Shown: positions 1-9,177, numbered from the stretch's first letter. The stretch: DNA of 64,000 nt from Staphylococcus aureus (GCF_001027105.1 NZ_CP011526.1:682001-746000), one strand, 5' to 3'. Numbers and translations: made by a program. Notes: generated from the sequence alone by a model not told the origin.

Positions 1-1
1 C

Positions 2-1072
2 ATTAAAACAATAATTGAAAGTGATCTAAAGATAGCATTTAATATAAATAATATTGAAACAACTTATTTTGTTGAAGAAGCTTTTATGAGTGTTTTCAGA
101 CAAATATCTCCAAACGAATTAAGTAATCATAATAATTACGAAGTGCATTTTGTTTTTGATTTATCATTGATGGAAATTAGAACAATTTATCGAATGATAT
201 TAAAATTACATAACATCATGTTGAATGTGAAATTAGGATTGAACATTACCTGTTTATTTGAAAAACCTTCAGTTTTTAAATCACTAGTATCACAAATAAA
301 GCGACTTAAATTCGATTCGTTAATAATAGATAATGCAAATTTAAGTAGCCCTTATTTGATGGGGGAAAGTGATGAGTTACTATTGAAAAATATTTTGCAT
401 TTTAAAAATTTAAAACAAGTAATTAATGAATTGGATATTGAACAAGAAAAGCTGATTTTTCTAAATGTTGAAAATCATAAACTGCTTAATAATAAAGAAC
501 GAGATCTAAGTAATAGTGCTCCATTAATTTATAAGACATTAAGTGCGCTGTATCACAACTTTGATGGCTTTGGATTAAACATTTTTGACAATCATCAAGC
601 ATTTAATGCGATGCATCTATATGACAAAAATGGATTTAAAACAACACTAGGTCTTATATTAGAAAAGTTTATCGAATATGTCTCGAAACCAAAATACGAA
701 AACAGTTATTATTCTATTTTTGATATAGAGAATTATTATTGTCTTGTTATTTATGATTGGCGAGTGATAGAGAGCGAGACAATTATGAGTAATTTTGAGG
801 ATAGTCAAGTTTATATAAATTTTAAAAACAATGTTTTAAACGATAAATATCTAATTGTAATAGAAACATTGGACGAAAATAGTGGCAACATTAATCATTT
901 GATTTCTAAAGAATTAAGAGATAAATATGAATGGAACCCTAGTTTACTATCTAAAATTGACAACTACCTTAAACCAGCAATAGAGATTAAAGAGCATAAT
1001 TTTAGTGATAATTCCTTGAATATTAACGTTACTTTTAATGCGTTATACATAATTAAAATAGGAAAAAAATAA
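2..1072 (+). CDS. rbf: AraC/XylS-family biofilm regulator Rbf, C-terminal part
   Basis: This is the 3' portion of a long regulator. The frame is open from base 2, so the ATG at 86 is internal and the real start lies before the window. The visible ~356 residues are rich in Asn, Ile and Lys and carry no recognisable helix-turn-helix, as expected if the DNA-binding domain sits in the missing part. I identify it as Rbf (about 717 residues in S. aureus) mainly because sarX follows directly; Rbf is known to act on sarX and so on biofilm formation. It could otherwise be a related Rsp-type regulator, but the sarX neighbour argues for Rbf. Confidence 0.8.
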   Translation: MKTIIESDLKIAFNINNIETTYFVEEAFMSVFRQISPNELSNHNNYEVHFVFDLSLMEIRTIYRMILKLHNIMLNVKLGLNITCLFEKPSVFKSLVSQIKRLKFDSLIIDNANLSSPYLMGESDELLLKNILHFKNLKQVINELDIEQEKLIFLNVENHKLLNNKERDLSNSAPLIYKTLSALYHNFDGFGLNIFDNHQAFNAMHLYDKNGFKTTLGLILEKFIEYVSKPKYENSYYSIFDIENYYCLVIYDWRVIESETIMSNFEDSQVYINFKNNVLNDKYLIVIETLDENSGNINHLISKELRDKYEWNPSLLSKIDNYLKPAIEIKEHNFSDNSLNINVTFNALYIIKIGKK

Positions 1073-1217
1073 CACCTTGATATGTATTGCAAAATTTAAT
1101 TTGCATTTGTTGGTAATTTTGACAACGTATTAAAAACAAATGAGAAAGACAATGGCTGAAAAATTTAAGATAATAATGACAGAAGCATTGTCTTTATATA
1201 TTTGGGGGTGCAACATT

Positions 1218-1577
1218 TTGAATACTGAGAAATTAGAAACATTGCTTGGCTTCTATAAACAATATAAAGCATTATCTGAATATATTGATAAAAAATATAA
1301 GTTGTCGCTAAATGATTTAGCAGTCTTAGATTTAACGATGAAGCATTGCAAAGATGAAAAAGTACTTATGCAATCATTTTTAAAAACTGCAATGGATGAG
1401 CTAGATTTAAGTAGGACAAAATTATTAGTTTCTATAAGAAGACTAATTGAAAAAGAAAGACTTAGTAAAGTTAGATCATCTAAAGATGAGCGTAAAATTT
1501 ATATTTATTTAAATAATGATGATATATCTAAATTTAATGCTTTATTTGAAGATGTAGAACAATTTTTAAATATTTAA
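1218..1577 (+). CDS. sarX: SarA-family winged-helix regulator SarX
   Basis: A 119-residue single-domain SarA homologue beginning [12 protein letters not shown] choose the TTG at 1218 because GGGGGTG lies about 8 bases before it and SarA-family proteins of this type start there; the frame can be extended upstream to 1140, but that extension has no family resemblance and no good ribosome binding site. The winged-helix core is visible, with [15 protein letters not shown] near residues 85-100 matching the DER wing motif of the family. SarX is known as a regulator of agr and of biofilm genes. It follows rbf by ~145 bp and has its own terminator. Confidence 0.88.
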
Positions 1578-1587
1578 TTGAAATTGA

Positions 1588-1625
1588 GTGTCGAAAGCAT
1601 AGAATTTGCTTATCGGCACATTTTT
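1588..1625 (+). terminator. Rho-independent terminator after sarX
   Basis: An imperfect stem of GTGTCGA and AGCA with TGCT and TCGGCAC, followed by TTTTT, lies just downstream of the sarX stop codon. Confidence 0.7.
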
Positions 1626-1766
1626 AATTTATACATATTTTAAAACTAAGTAACAGTTTGAAGAAATCGTAGTTCAATAATGTTAATTGTGAAAATGTAT
1701 ATAAACATAAAAAAATCATGTATAATATATGTTGTTAATTAAACAGTTCGAAAGCGAGATGACATT

Positions 1767-2483
1767 ATGGGACGTAAATGGAATAACATTAAAGAAAAAA
1801 AGGCCCAAAAAGATAAAAACACAAGTAGAATATATGCGAAATTTGGTAAGGAGATTTATGTTGCAGCAAAATCTGGTGAACCCAATCCAGAATCTAACCA
1901 AGCTTTAAGGTTGGTGCTTGAACGCGCTAAGACATATTCAGTGCCGAATCATATTATTGAAAAAGCAATAGATAAAGCTAAGGGTGCTGGAGACGAAAAC
2001 TTTGATCACCTAAGATATGAAGGATTTGGCCCAAGCGGATCAATGCTAATTGTTGATGCGTTAACAAATAATGTAAATCGTACTGCCTCTGATGTGCGAG
2101 CTGCTTTTGGTAAAAACGGCGGTAATATGGGTGTATCTGGATCAGTTGCTTATATGTTTGATCATGTGGCAACATTTGGTATTGAAGGAAAGTCTGTTGA
2201 CGAAATACTTGAAACATTAATGGAACAAGATGTAGATGTAAATGATGTGATTGACGATAATGGATTGACAATAGTCTATGCTGAACCAGATCAATTTGCA
2301 GTCGTTCAAGATGCGCTTCGTGCAGCAGGTGTTGAAGAATTTAAAGTTGCTGAATTTGAAATGTTACCTCAAACAGATATTGAACTTTCTGAAGCGGACC
2401 AAGTAACATTTGAAAAATTAATCGATGCATTAGAAGATTTAGAAGATGTACAAAACGTATTCCATAATGTGGATTTGAAATAA
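1767..2483 (+). CDS. YebC/TACO1-family protein, YeeN type
   Basis: A 238-residue full-length member of the YebC/TACO1 family. The family signature is plain: [15 protein letters not shown] at the N-terminus, the [15 protein letters not shown] stretch, [16 protein letters not shown], and the later [15 protein letters not shown] and [15 protein letters not shown] motifs. The GRKWNNIK opening is typical of the YeeN subgroup. The family was long called a DNA-binding transcriptional regulator; bacterial and mitochondrial members have since been linked to translation of proline-rich stretches, so the regulator label is doubtful. The stop codon shares one base with the ATG of the next gene, so the two are co-translated. 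Confidence 0.9.
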
Positions 2484-2956
2484 TGAAATCAGCAGAACAA
2501 TGGATTGATGAATTGCAACTTGAATCACATCCTGAAGGTGGTTTCTATAGAGAGACAATTCGAGAAGTATTGAAAGATGGACGCAGAGCGCCGTTTAGTA
2601 GTATTTATTTTTTACTTACAGATGACAATATTTCGCATTTTCATCGAATTGATGCTGATGAAGTATGGTACTATCATGCTGGCGATTCTCTAACAATTCA
2701 TATGATAAATCCGGATGGGGAATATACGACTGCAACATTGGGTACTGATATCCAAAATGGAGATGTATTGCAATATGTAGTGCCTAAAGGAACAATTTTT
2801 GCTTCTTCAATCGAAATATCAAATACTTTTAGTTTAGTAGGTTGTATGTGTCAACCGGCATTTGAGTTTAAGCAGTTTGAATTGTTTAAGCAATCTGAAT
2901 TAATTACGCAATATCCGCATCTTAAATCAGTAATCGAAAAATATGCTTTAAAATAA
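2483..2956 (+). CDS. Cupin-fold protein (DUF985 family)
   Basis: A 157-residue single-domain cupin. The DUF985 pattern is seen as HPEGGFYRET near residue 17, SSIYFLL near 40, then HFHRIDADEVWYYHAGDSL (about residues 52-70), which holds the His, Glu and His residues used for metal in cupins, and a late GCMCQPAFEF. The reaction is unknown; some family members are annotated as sugar epimerase-like, but nothing here fixes a substrate. It overlaps the yebC-type gene by one base and is followed by a terminator, so the two form an operon. Confidence 0.85.
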   Translation: MKSAEQWIDELQLESHPEGGFYRETIREVLKDGRRAPFSSIYFLLTDDNISHFHRIDADEVWYYHAGDSLTIHMINPDGEYTTATLGTDIQNGDVLQYVVPKGTIFASSIEISNTFSLVGCMCQPAFEFKQFELFKQSELITQYPHLKSVIEKYALK

Positions 2957-2966
2957 AAGTGATCAA

Positions 2967-3015
2967 TGAAGTGGTTTGAAGGTTGTTAATAAACCTTTGA
3001 GTCACTTCATTTTTA
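2967..3015 (+). terminator. Rho-independent terminator after the cupin gene
   Basis: GAAGTG and TTGAAGGTT pair imperfectly with AACCTTT and CACTTC, followed by ATTTTT. The next ~280 bp up to 3300 are AT-rich; I see no further gene there. Confidence 0.75.
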
Positions 3016-3308
3016 TATGTATTCTTGATTGAATCAGAATAGATTTGATGCTTCAGCTGTTTTTAATGAAAATAGCATTAAATGATTTTGAAAACGATAA
3101 GAGTGTGTTATTTATATTTTTGAAAAATCACTTTTATGAAGAAATGTGTGTACTATCTAATTAATATTGTCTATTTTAAGTAAATTGAAGCGAGTTGTAG
3201 TAAAATAATAATAAATATTTTCATATGATTAACAAAAACTATAAAACTGTATCATGACATGACATCATTTATGTAGTTTTATATAATAATGACAAGGAGT
3301 TGGTGACT

Positions 3309-3953
3309 GTGAAAGTAAAGTATATAGATAAACGTCACTGGCGTCGCCTAATTGATAGGGAATACACAGAGGTAAAAGTTAATAATAATAGGTTTAAGGG
3401 TATTATAGGCTTAGTCACGATGAAAAAGGTTCGTGATCCTTTAGAGGTGACGGTAGTTGGACAAAATATCATTGTCGCAGATGACAATTATAAATGGTTG
3501 CAAATACTACCTGAAAAGAAACGTTATAGTATAACTGTAATGTTTGATAATAAAGGCAATCCATTAGAATATTATTTTGATATAAATATCAAAAATATAA
3601 CGCAAAAAGGTAATGCGCGTACAGTAGATTTATGTTTAGATGTTTTAGCATTACCAAGTGGTGAATATGAGTTGGTAGATGAAGATGATTTAATGTTTGC
3701 ATTAGAAAGTGAGCAAATTACAAAAAAGCAATTTCATGAAGCATATATGATTGCACATCAAATTATGGCAGAGTTAGAAAATGATTTTAAAGGATTCCAA
3801 AAGAAAATCATGTACTGCTTTAATAAAATTAATGCAAAGGCTCAAAAAAATCATCAAAAGCCACAAAATAAAACTAATATTGAAAAAAGCAAACAAATAA
3901 AGCCTAAGCAATATAATCAAACTAAAAATCACCAACAACAAAAGAAAAACTAA
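3309..3953 (+). CDS. DUF402-domain protein
   Basis: A protein of about 214 residues. I prefer the GTG at 3309 (MKVKYIDKRHW), nine bases after AAGGAG; the TTG at 3300 and GTG at 3303 are too close to that site. The DUF402 fold is suggested by the RHWRRLIDREY opening, the beta-rich middle and the acidic PSGEYELVDEDDL stretch (about residues 122-134), where this family binds divalent metal. Family members act on nucleoside di- or triphosphates or on RNA-linked phosphates; the substrate here is not known. The last ~45 residues are a low-complexity Lys/Gln/Asn tail, probably disordered and RNA-attracting. Confidence 0.75.
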   Translation: MKVKYIDKRHWRRLIDREYTEVKVNNNRFKGIIGLVTMKKVRDPLEVTVVGQNIIVADDNYKWLQILPEKKRYSITVMFDNKGNPLEYYFDINIKNITQKGNARTVDLCLDVLALPSGEYELVDEDDLMFALESEQITKKQFHEAYMIAHQIMAELENDFKGFQKKIMYCFNKINAKAQKNHQKPQNKTNIEKSKQIKPKQYNQTKNHQQQKKN

Positions 3954-4068
3954 GTAATTCAAGCTGCAGCCATACCAATAAAATTGGTGAAATTATTCGT
4001 TAGTAATGAACTCATGAATGCTTGTAGCCATGAAAGTTCAATAATTGAATAATTTATGGGGGGAAATT

Positions 4069-4935
4069 ATGAAGATTGAAGACTATCGTTTACTAATAAC
4101 ATTAGACGAAACGAAAACGTTACGTAAAGCGGCTGAAATTTTATATATATCTCAACCTGCTGTTACACAAAGACTAAAAGCTATTGAAAATGCTTTTGGA
4201 GTAGATATTTTTATCAGAACAAAAAAACAATTGATTACAACAACTGAAGGAACAATGATTATTGAGCATGCTCGTGACATGTTGAAAAGAGAGCGATTAT
4301 TTTTTGACAAAATGCAGGCACATATTGGTGAAGTGAATGGAACAATATCAATCGGGTGTTCTTCTTTGATTGGACAAACCTTACTTCCTGAAGTTTTGAG
4401 CCTATATAATGCCCAATTTCCTAATGTTGAAATACAAGTGCAAGTTGGTTCAACTGAACAAATTAAAGCAAATCATAGAGATTATCATGTTATGATAACT
4501 CGTGGAAATAAGGTAATGAATTTAGCTAACACACATTTATTTAATGATGATCATTATTTTATTTTTCCAAAAAATAGACGAGATGATGTTACAAAGTTAC
4601 CATTTATAGAGTTTCAAGCTGATCCGATTTATATAAATCAAATAAAAGAATGGTATAACGATAATTTAGAACAAGATTACCATGCAACTATTACAGTGGA
4701 TCAAGTAGCAACTTGCAAAGAAATGTTGATTAGTGGTGTAGGTGTTACAATCTTGCCAGAAATTATGATGAAAAATATCAGCAAAGAACAATTTGAGTTT
4801 GAAAAAGTAGAAATTGATAATGAACCGCTGATTCGTTCGACATTTATGAGTTATGATCCGAGCATGTTGCAATTGCCACAAGTTGATTCTTTTGTAAATC
4901 TCATGGCGAGCTTTGTTGAACAACCAAAGGCGTAG
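4069..4935 (+). CDS. LysR-family transcriptional regulator
   Basis: A 288-residue LysR regulator starting MKIEDYRLLI at the ATG at 4069, behind GGGGGGAAA; the upstream TTG at 4045 lacks such a site. The N-terminal winged helix-turn-helix is clear (KTLRKAAEILYISQPAVTQRLKAIENAFG, about residues 16-44), followed by the linker helix and a periplasmic-binding-like effector domain from about residue 90 (GTISIGCSSLIG). The effector is unknown. It lies 200 bp upstream of an MFS exporter on the same strand, so that exporter is a plausible but unproven target. Confidence 0.88.
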   Translation: MKIEDYRLLITLDETKTLRKAAEILYISQPAVTQRLKAIENAFGVDIFIRTKKQLITTTEGTMIIEHARDMLKRERLFFDKMQAHIGEVNGTISIGCSSLIGQTLLPEVLSLYNAQFPNVEIQVQVGSTEQIKANHRDYHVMITRGNKVMNLANTHLFNDDHYFIFPKNRRDDVTKLPFIEFQADPIYINQIKEWYNDNLEQDYHATITVDQVATCKEMLISGVGVTILPEIMMKNISKEQFEFEKVEIDNEPLIRSTFMSYDPSMLQLPQVDSFVNLMASFVEQPKA

Positions 4936-4992
4936 TTTTAGACTAATTTAAGGTTTGTATTTAATTTTAAACTATTCGGTTAAATTGAACGT

Positions 4993-5118
4993 AGTTGGTT
5001 GCTAATGCACCAACAGCAAAAGAGCCCCTAATTAATAAATTAAAAGGGGACAAAGGAATACAGTTGGTTGCTAATGCACCAACTGCATAAGAGCCCCTAA
5101 TTAATAAATTAAAAGGGG
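4993..5118 (+). repeat. Two tandem 57-bp repeat units (69-bp period) in the MFS leader
   Basis: Unit 1 is 4993-5049 and unit 2 is 5062-5118. They match at all but two positions. Each unit has a GTTGG..CCAAC hairpin with a TGC-TAAT-GCA tip, then CCCC-TAATT-AATA-AATTA-AA-GGGG. Only in unit 2 is the second stem extended to GAGCCCC..GGGGCTC (ending at 5121). No T-run follows, so this is not an ordinary terminator. Confidence 0.9.
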
Positions 5119-5135
5119 CTCTAAGAAGCGGGGTT

Positions 5136-6356
5136 ATGGATATGTTTGCAGCGTTATTACAAATAAAGAATTATAAACTCTTTGTTGCTAATATGTTTCT
5201 ACTAGGTATGGGTATTGCGGTTACGGTCCCATATCTTGTTCTTTTTGCAACTAAAGATTTAGGTATGACAACAAATCAGTATGGATTACTTCTAGCATCT
5301 GCAGCGATTAGCCAGTTTACAGTAAATTCAATTATTGCTAGATTTTCGGATACGCATCACTTTAATAGAAAAATTATTATTATTCTCGCATTATTAATGG
5401 GTGCGCTTGGTTTTTCAATATACTTTTTTGTAGATACAATCTGGTTATTCATATTACTATATGCGATTTTCCAAGGATTATTTGCACCAGCAATGCCCCA
5501 ACTTTACGCATCTGCTAGAGAATCTATCAATGTTTCAAGCTCTAAAGATAGAGCTCAATTTGCCAACACAGTATTACGTTCAATGTTCTCATTGGGCTTT
5601 TTATTTGGTCCATTTATTGGTGCCCAATTAATCGGATTAAAAGGCTATGCTGGATTGTTTGGTGGAACAATAAGTATCATTTTATTTACTTTAGTACTTC
5701 AAGTGTTTTTCTATAAGGATTTAAACATTAAACACCCTATTAGTACGCAACAACATGTTGAAAAAATTGCTCCTAATATGTTTAAAGACAAAACGCTTTT
5801 ATTACCATTTATTGCATTTATTTTATTACACATTGGACAATGGATGTATACGATGAATATGCCTTTATTTGTTACTGATTATTTAAAAGAAAATGAACAA
5901 CATGTCGGTTATTTAGCTAGTTTATGTGCTGGTTTAGAAGTGCCATTTATGATCATTCTTGGCGTTTTATCATCTAGATTACAGACTCGAACATTGTTGA
6001 TTTATGGAGCGATTTTTGGTGGTTTATTCTACTTCAGCATTGGGGTATTTAAAAACTTCTATATGATGTTAGCAGGACAGGTGTTTTTAGCTATTTTCTT
6101 AGCGGTTCTTTTAGGAATTGGTATTAGTTATTTCCAAGATATCTTACCAGATTTTCCAGGATACGCTTCAACACTATTTTCTAATGCAATGGTTATTGGA
6201 CAGTTAGGCGGTAACCTATTAGGTGGTGCTATGAGTCACTGGGTAGGTTTGGAAAATGTATTTTTTGTATCAGCAGCATCAATCATGTTAGGTATGATAC
6301 TTATATTCTTTACTAAAAATCAAAAAATTACAAAAGAGGATGTGATATCAACATGA
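5136..6356 (+). CDS. MFS multidrug-type efflux transporter
   Basis: A 406-residue major facilitator with about 12 hydrophobic segments. The N-half has GMGIAVTVPYLVLFATKDLGMT in TM1 and the loop, and a loop 2-3 of the ARFSDTHHFNRK form, the position of the family's GxLaDRxGrk motif. This layout is typical of drug or sugar efflux families. The substrate cannot be read from the sequence. The ATG at 5136 (MDMFAALLQ) follows AGCGGGG. The gene overlaps the following DUF456 gene by four bases (ATGA), so they are co-translated. The unusual duplicated leader just upstream suggests post-transcriptional control. Confidence 0.85.
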   Translation: MDMFAALLQIKNYKLFVANMFLLGMGIAVTVPYLVLFATKDLGMTTNQYGLLLASAAISQFTVNSIIARFSDTHHFNRKIIIILALLMGALGFSIYFFVDTIWLFILLYAIFQGLFAPAMPQLYASARESINVSSSKDRAQFANTVLRSMFSLGFLFGPFIGAQLIGLKGYAGLFGGTISIILFTLVLQVFFYKDLNIKHPISTQQHVEKIAPNMFKDKTLLLPFIAFILLHIGQWMYTMNMPLFVTDYLKENEQHVGYLASLCAGLEVPFMIILGVLSSRLQTRTLLIYGAIFGGLFYFSIGVFKNFYMMLAGQVFLAIFLAVLLGIGISYFQDILPDFPGYASTLFSNAMVIGQLGGNLLGGAMSHWVGLENVFFVSAASIMLGMILIFFTKNQKITKEDVIST

Positions 6357-6841
6357 CAATTATTTTATGGCTACTTATCATCGCTGCCTTCATGTTAGCA
6401 TTTGTTGGGTTGATTAAGCCGATTATTCCTTCTGTTTTAGTATTATGGGTTGGCTTTTTAATCTATCAATTTGGCTTTCATAATCAGCATTTATCATGGG
6501 TGTTTTATGTATCTATGGCATTGCTAACAATATTAATTTTATGTGCCGACTTTTTAGCTAATAAATATTTTGTGAATCGCTTCGGTGGTTCTAAGTTTGG
6601 AGAGTATGCAGCTTTAATTGGTGTGGTTATTGGATGTTTTGTTTTACCGCCATTTGGAATTATTATTATACCTTTTATTTTGGTATTCATAGTTGAATTA
6701 ATACAAGGCTATTCATTTGAAAGAGCAGTTAAAGTAAGTATAGGTTCAATCGTAGCATTTTTAACAAGTAGTATAGCTCAAGCAATCATTATGTTTATAA
6801 TGATTGTATGGTTCTTTATAGATGCTTTATTGATTAATTAA
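6353..6841 (+). CDS. DUF456 small membrane protein
   Basis: A 162-residue very hydrophobic protein with about five membrane segments. The Gly-rich middle (GGSKFGEYAALIGVVIGCFVLPP, near residues 76-98) is the typical DUF456 core seen in many Firmicutes. Function is unknown. It overlaps the MFS stop by four bases and ends at a shared convergent terminator, so it belongs to the MFS transcription unit. Confidence 0.75.
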   Translation: MTIILWLLIIAAFMLAFVGLIKPIIPSVLVLWVGFLIYQFGFHNQHLSWVFYVSMALLTILILCADFLANKYFVNRFGGSKFGEYAALIGVVIGCFVLPPFGIIIIPFILVFIVELIQGYSFERAVKVSIGSIVAFLTSSIAQAIIMFIMIVWFFIDALLIN

Positions 6842-6842
6842 T

Positions 6843-6937
6843 AAAAAGCTTATTGCAAAATATGTTTTTCGGTAACTGTAATTTAGTGATTTTATCATTA
6901 ACAGTACCAAATTCGCATATGATGTAATAAGCTTTTT
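6843..6937. terminator. Bidirectional long stem-loop terminator
   Basis: AAAAAGCTTATT (6843-6854) pairs perfectly with AATAAGCTTTTT (6926-6937). The ~70-nt interior has further pairing (ATATG with CATAT, ACTGT with ACAGT). It sits between convergent genes and has A/T runs suitable for both directions. Confidence 0.8.
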
Positions 6938-6939
6938 GT

Positions 6940-7629
6940 TTATAAAAATGTATGAGAATGTTTTTTCGAAATATTTCTTTCAATGCGTAATCCAATAGGC
7001 ATAACTATAAATGAAAATATAATAAATACCCAATTGCTTACCTGAATATATGGTCCAAAGGCAAGTAATGATTGTGGAATAAAGAATACATAGAAAAATC
7101 CTACAATTAGTAGAATGATTGCTAAATAGGTGAATATCCATATCCAATTTGAATTGTTAAAACACTGCAGTTGTATTGTTTTAAAACTAAACCATATAAA
7201 TAAAAAGACAATAAAGAATCCAACGACTACTGAAAACGGGAATGAAACAAAATATAAATTACTTCCATTTTTTTCCATGAAAAATCCTAAAAATCCTTTG
7301 AGAAAACTAACAATCCCAATTAATAGAACGATGTGTTGATAGATATATTTAAAAATATTTTTAAATGTTTCATTAGGCATCGCTTTTAGTTCTTTTATTG
7401 CATGTGCTTTTGGGTCGTGATTGAAAAAATCTAAGGCTAATAAACCATGTTGTTCTGCGCTTAATAATTGTTTGAGTATACGGTTAATAATTAACTCTGT
7501 ATCATGAGGGTTGACGCGAAAGTCAGAGCGCATATAAGTCATATAATTCTCGAAGATTTCTCTATCAGTATTGCTTAATCTTAATGATTTAACATTATTT
7601 TCTTTTGTTAATTGCGCAGTACTTTTCAT
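6940..7629 (-). CDS. DUF1129-family membrane protein
   Basis: A 229-residue protein: a soluble N-terminal part of ~85 residues (LSNTDREIFENYMTYMRSD, then HDTELIINRILKQLL) followed by about four to five membrane spans. This is the arrangement of DUF1129 proteins of Firmicutes. Function is unknown. The ATG at 7629 follows AAAGGAGCGCTTAAG, a ribosome-binding region with the same AAAGGAGCGCTT core as those of queD and queF in this window. It stands alone, divergent from the acetyltransferase gene. Confidence 0.7.
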   Translation of the reverse strand: MKSTAQLTKENNVKSLRLSNTDREIFENYMTYMRSDFRVNPHDTELIINRILKQLLSAEQHGLLALDFFNHDPKAHAIKELKAMPNETFKNIFKYIYQHIVLLIGIVSFLKGFLGFFMEKNGSNLYFVSFPFSVVVGFFIVFLFIWFSFKTIQLQCFNNSNWIWIFTYLAIILLIVGFFYVFFIPQSLLAFGPYIQVSNWVFIIFSFIVMPIGLRIERNISKKHSHTFL

Positions 7630-7755
7630 TGTTACTTAAGCGCTCCTTTAAAAATGTTTAATTCCAAATTAAAATGGAAATGATTTTATAGTATTAATAA
7701 GGTCAATCATATCATATTAAACGCATAAATATAACGATTAATATTGGAGAGGAAA

Positions 7756-8199
7756 ATGAGGACACTTAATAAAGATGAACATAATTATATCAAGCAAATA
7801 GCTAATATACATGAGACATTATTGTCGCAAGTAGAATCCAACTATAAATGTACTAAACTGAGTATTGCTCTTAGGTACGAGATGATATGTTCAAGATTAG
7901 AACATACAAATGATAAAATTTATATATATGAAAATGAAGGTCAATTAATAGCGTTTATTTGGGGACATTTTAGTAATGAAAAAAGTATGGTTAACATTGA
8001 ACTGCTATATGTTGAACCACAATTTCGCAAACTGGGAATAGCTACGCAACTGAAGATTGCGCTTGAAAAATGGGCAAAAACTATGAATGCAAAGCGAATA
8101 AGCAATACAATTCATAAAAATAATTTGCCAATGATATCTTTGAATAAAGATTTAGGTTATCAAGTGAGTCATGTGAAAATGTATAAAGATATTGATTAG
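7756..8199 (+). CDS. GNAT-family N-acetyltransferase
   Basis: A 147-residue acetyltransferase. I prefer the ATG at 7756 (MRTLNKDEHN), since GGAGAGG lies directly before it; the frame opens at a TTG at 7744 that would overlap that site. The acetyl-CoA binding motif A is clear: ELLYVEPQFRKLGIATQLKIALEKWA (about residues 83-108), matching the V-x-P-x-x-RxxGxA pattern. C-terminal HKNNLPMISLNKDLGYQ fits motif B. The acceptor substrate is unknown. Confidence 0.82.
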   Translation: MRTLNKDEHNYIKQIANIHETLLSQVESNYKCTKLSIALRYEMICSRLEHTNDKIYIYENEGQLIAFIWGHFSNEKSMVNIELLYVEPQFRKLGIATQLKIALEKWAKTMNAKRISNTIHKNNLPMISLNKDLGYQVSHVKMYKDID

Positions 8200-8265
8200 A
8201 ATTAGGATTATGTTGCTAATTCATGTTAAAATTAAAAAAGATTTAATGACGTTAAGGAGTTTTAT

Positions 8266-8661
8266 ATGAAGAAATTAATCATCAGTATTATGGCGGTCAT
8301 GCTATTTTTAACAGGTTGTGGTAAAAGTCAAGAGAAAGCCACTCTGGAAAAGGATATCGATAATTTACAAAAAGAAAATAAAGAATTAAAAGACAAAAAA
8401 GAAAAGCTTCAACAAGAAAAAGAAAAATTAGCAGATAAGCAAAAAGACCTTGAAAAAGAAGTGAAAGATTTAAAACCTTCAAAAGAAGATAACAAGGATG
8501 ATAAAAAAGACGAAGACAAAAATAAAGACAAAGATAAAGATAAAGAGGCATCACAAGATAAGCAATCAAAAGATCAAACTAAGTCATCGGATAAAGATAA
8601 TCACAAAAAGCCTACATCAGCAGATAAAGATCAAAAAGCTAATGACAAACACCAATCATAA
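8266..8661 (+). CDS. Putative lipoprotein with coiled coil and Lys/Asp tail
   Basis: A 131-residue exported lipoprotein. The signal peptide ends in the lipobox LTGC (Cys 18), so it should be lipid-anchored to the outer face of the membrane. Residues ~22-68 are a Lys/Glu-rich heptad-like coiled coil (LEKDIDNLQKENKELKDKK). From ~70 to the end it is an almost purely charged Lys/Asp/Ser/Gln tail with KDKDKD repeats, probably disordered and reaching into the wall. No enzymatic domain is present. I do not recognise a specific family. Confidence 0.8.
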   Translation: MKKLIISIMAVMLFLTGCGKSQEKATLEKDIDNLQKENKELKDKKEKLQQEKEKLADKQKDLEKEVKDLKPSKEDNKDDKKDEDKNKDKDKDKEASQDKQSKDQTKSSDKDNHKKPTSADKDQKANDKHQS

Positions 8662-8798
8662 TCGAATTGCTTACTTGTTATAGATGAAAGGTACAGCGTT
8701 TTAAACCTTATTTTAAGGGTATGTATTAATTAAAATGTGGTCATGATTGAAACAGAACGTAAAAATAGACAACATAATTAATAAAGGAGAGAAACGGC

Positions 8799-9098
8799 AT
8801 GCATGAACAAGATTTTAGAATTTTAGAGGGTCAAGATATTACTTTGCCAGAATTAGGTAGAGAATTAGAAAATATTACAGGACATACGATTGCTGATTCT
8901 ACTGGCGAAATTAAGCGTGTAATTGCACATTTACCAAACTTTGAGTCCGATACAGATACTTTTGTTGCTACATATCGTTTAAACCATCAACAAGATTTTA
9001 TAGATGCAACTTTTACTGCGCTGAAATCAGATAGAGCACGTTTAAAAGAAGTGCCAGTTCATGTTGAACTTATAAGTTATATTTCTAAATCAAAATAA
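8799..9098 (+). CDS. Conserved hypothetical protein, 99 residues
   Basis: A small soluble acidic protein beginning MHEQDFRILEGQDI with a good ribosome binding site (AAAGGAGAG). No signal peptide or membrane segment is seen. The pattern LPELGRELENITGHTIADSTGEIKRVIAHLPNFESDTDTFVATYRL suggests a compact alpha/beta fold. I do not recognise the family. It has its own terminator at 9109-9148 and lies upstream of an acetyltransferase. Confidence 0.7.
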   Translation: MHEQDFRILEGQDITLPELGRELENITGHTIADSTGEIKRVIAHLPNFESDTDTFVATYRLNHQQDFIDATFTALKSDRARLKEVPVHVELISYISKSK

Positions 9099-9108
9099 AC
9101 TGCTATCT

Positions 9109-9148
9109 AAAACGCAAAGTTGATCAAAATATCGATTTTGTGTTTTTT
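9109..9148 (+). terminator. Rho-independent terminator
   Basis: AAAACGCAAA pairs with TTTTGTGTTTT, with an inner TTGAT/ATCGA pairing and a T-run, just after the 99-residue gene. Confidence 0.7.
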
Positions 9149-9177
9149 ATTGAGAAATTATATAGGAGTGTCAATCG

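Noticed and set aside
1140..1217. Longer 145-residue form of SarX
   Set aside because: The 26 extra residues have no family resemblance and no ribosome binding site, while the TTG at 1218 has GGGGGTG before it.
5107..5125. Transcription terminator before the MFS gene
   Set aside because: The GAGCCCC/GGGGCTC stem is strong, but no T-run follows and the start codon is only 14 bases away; a translational element fits better.
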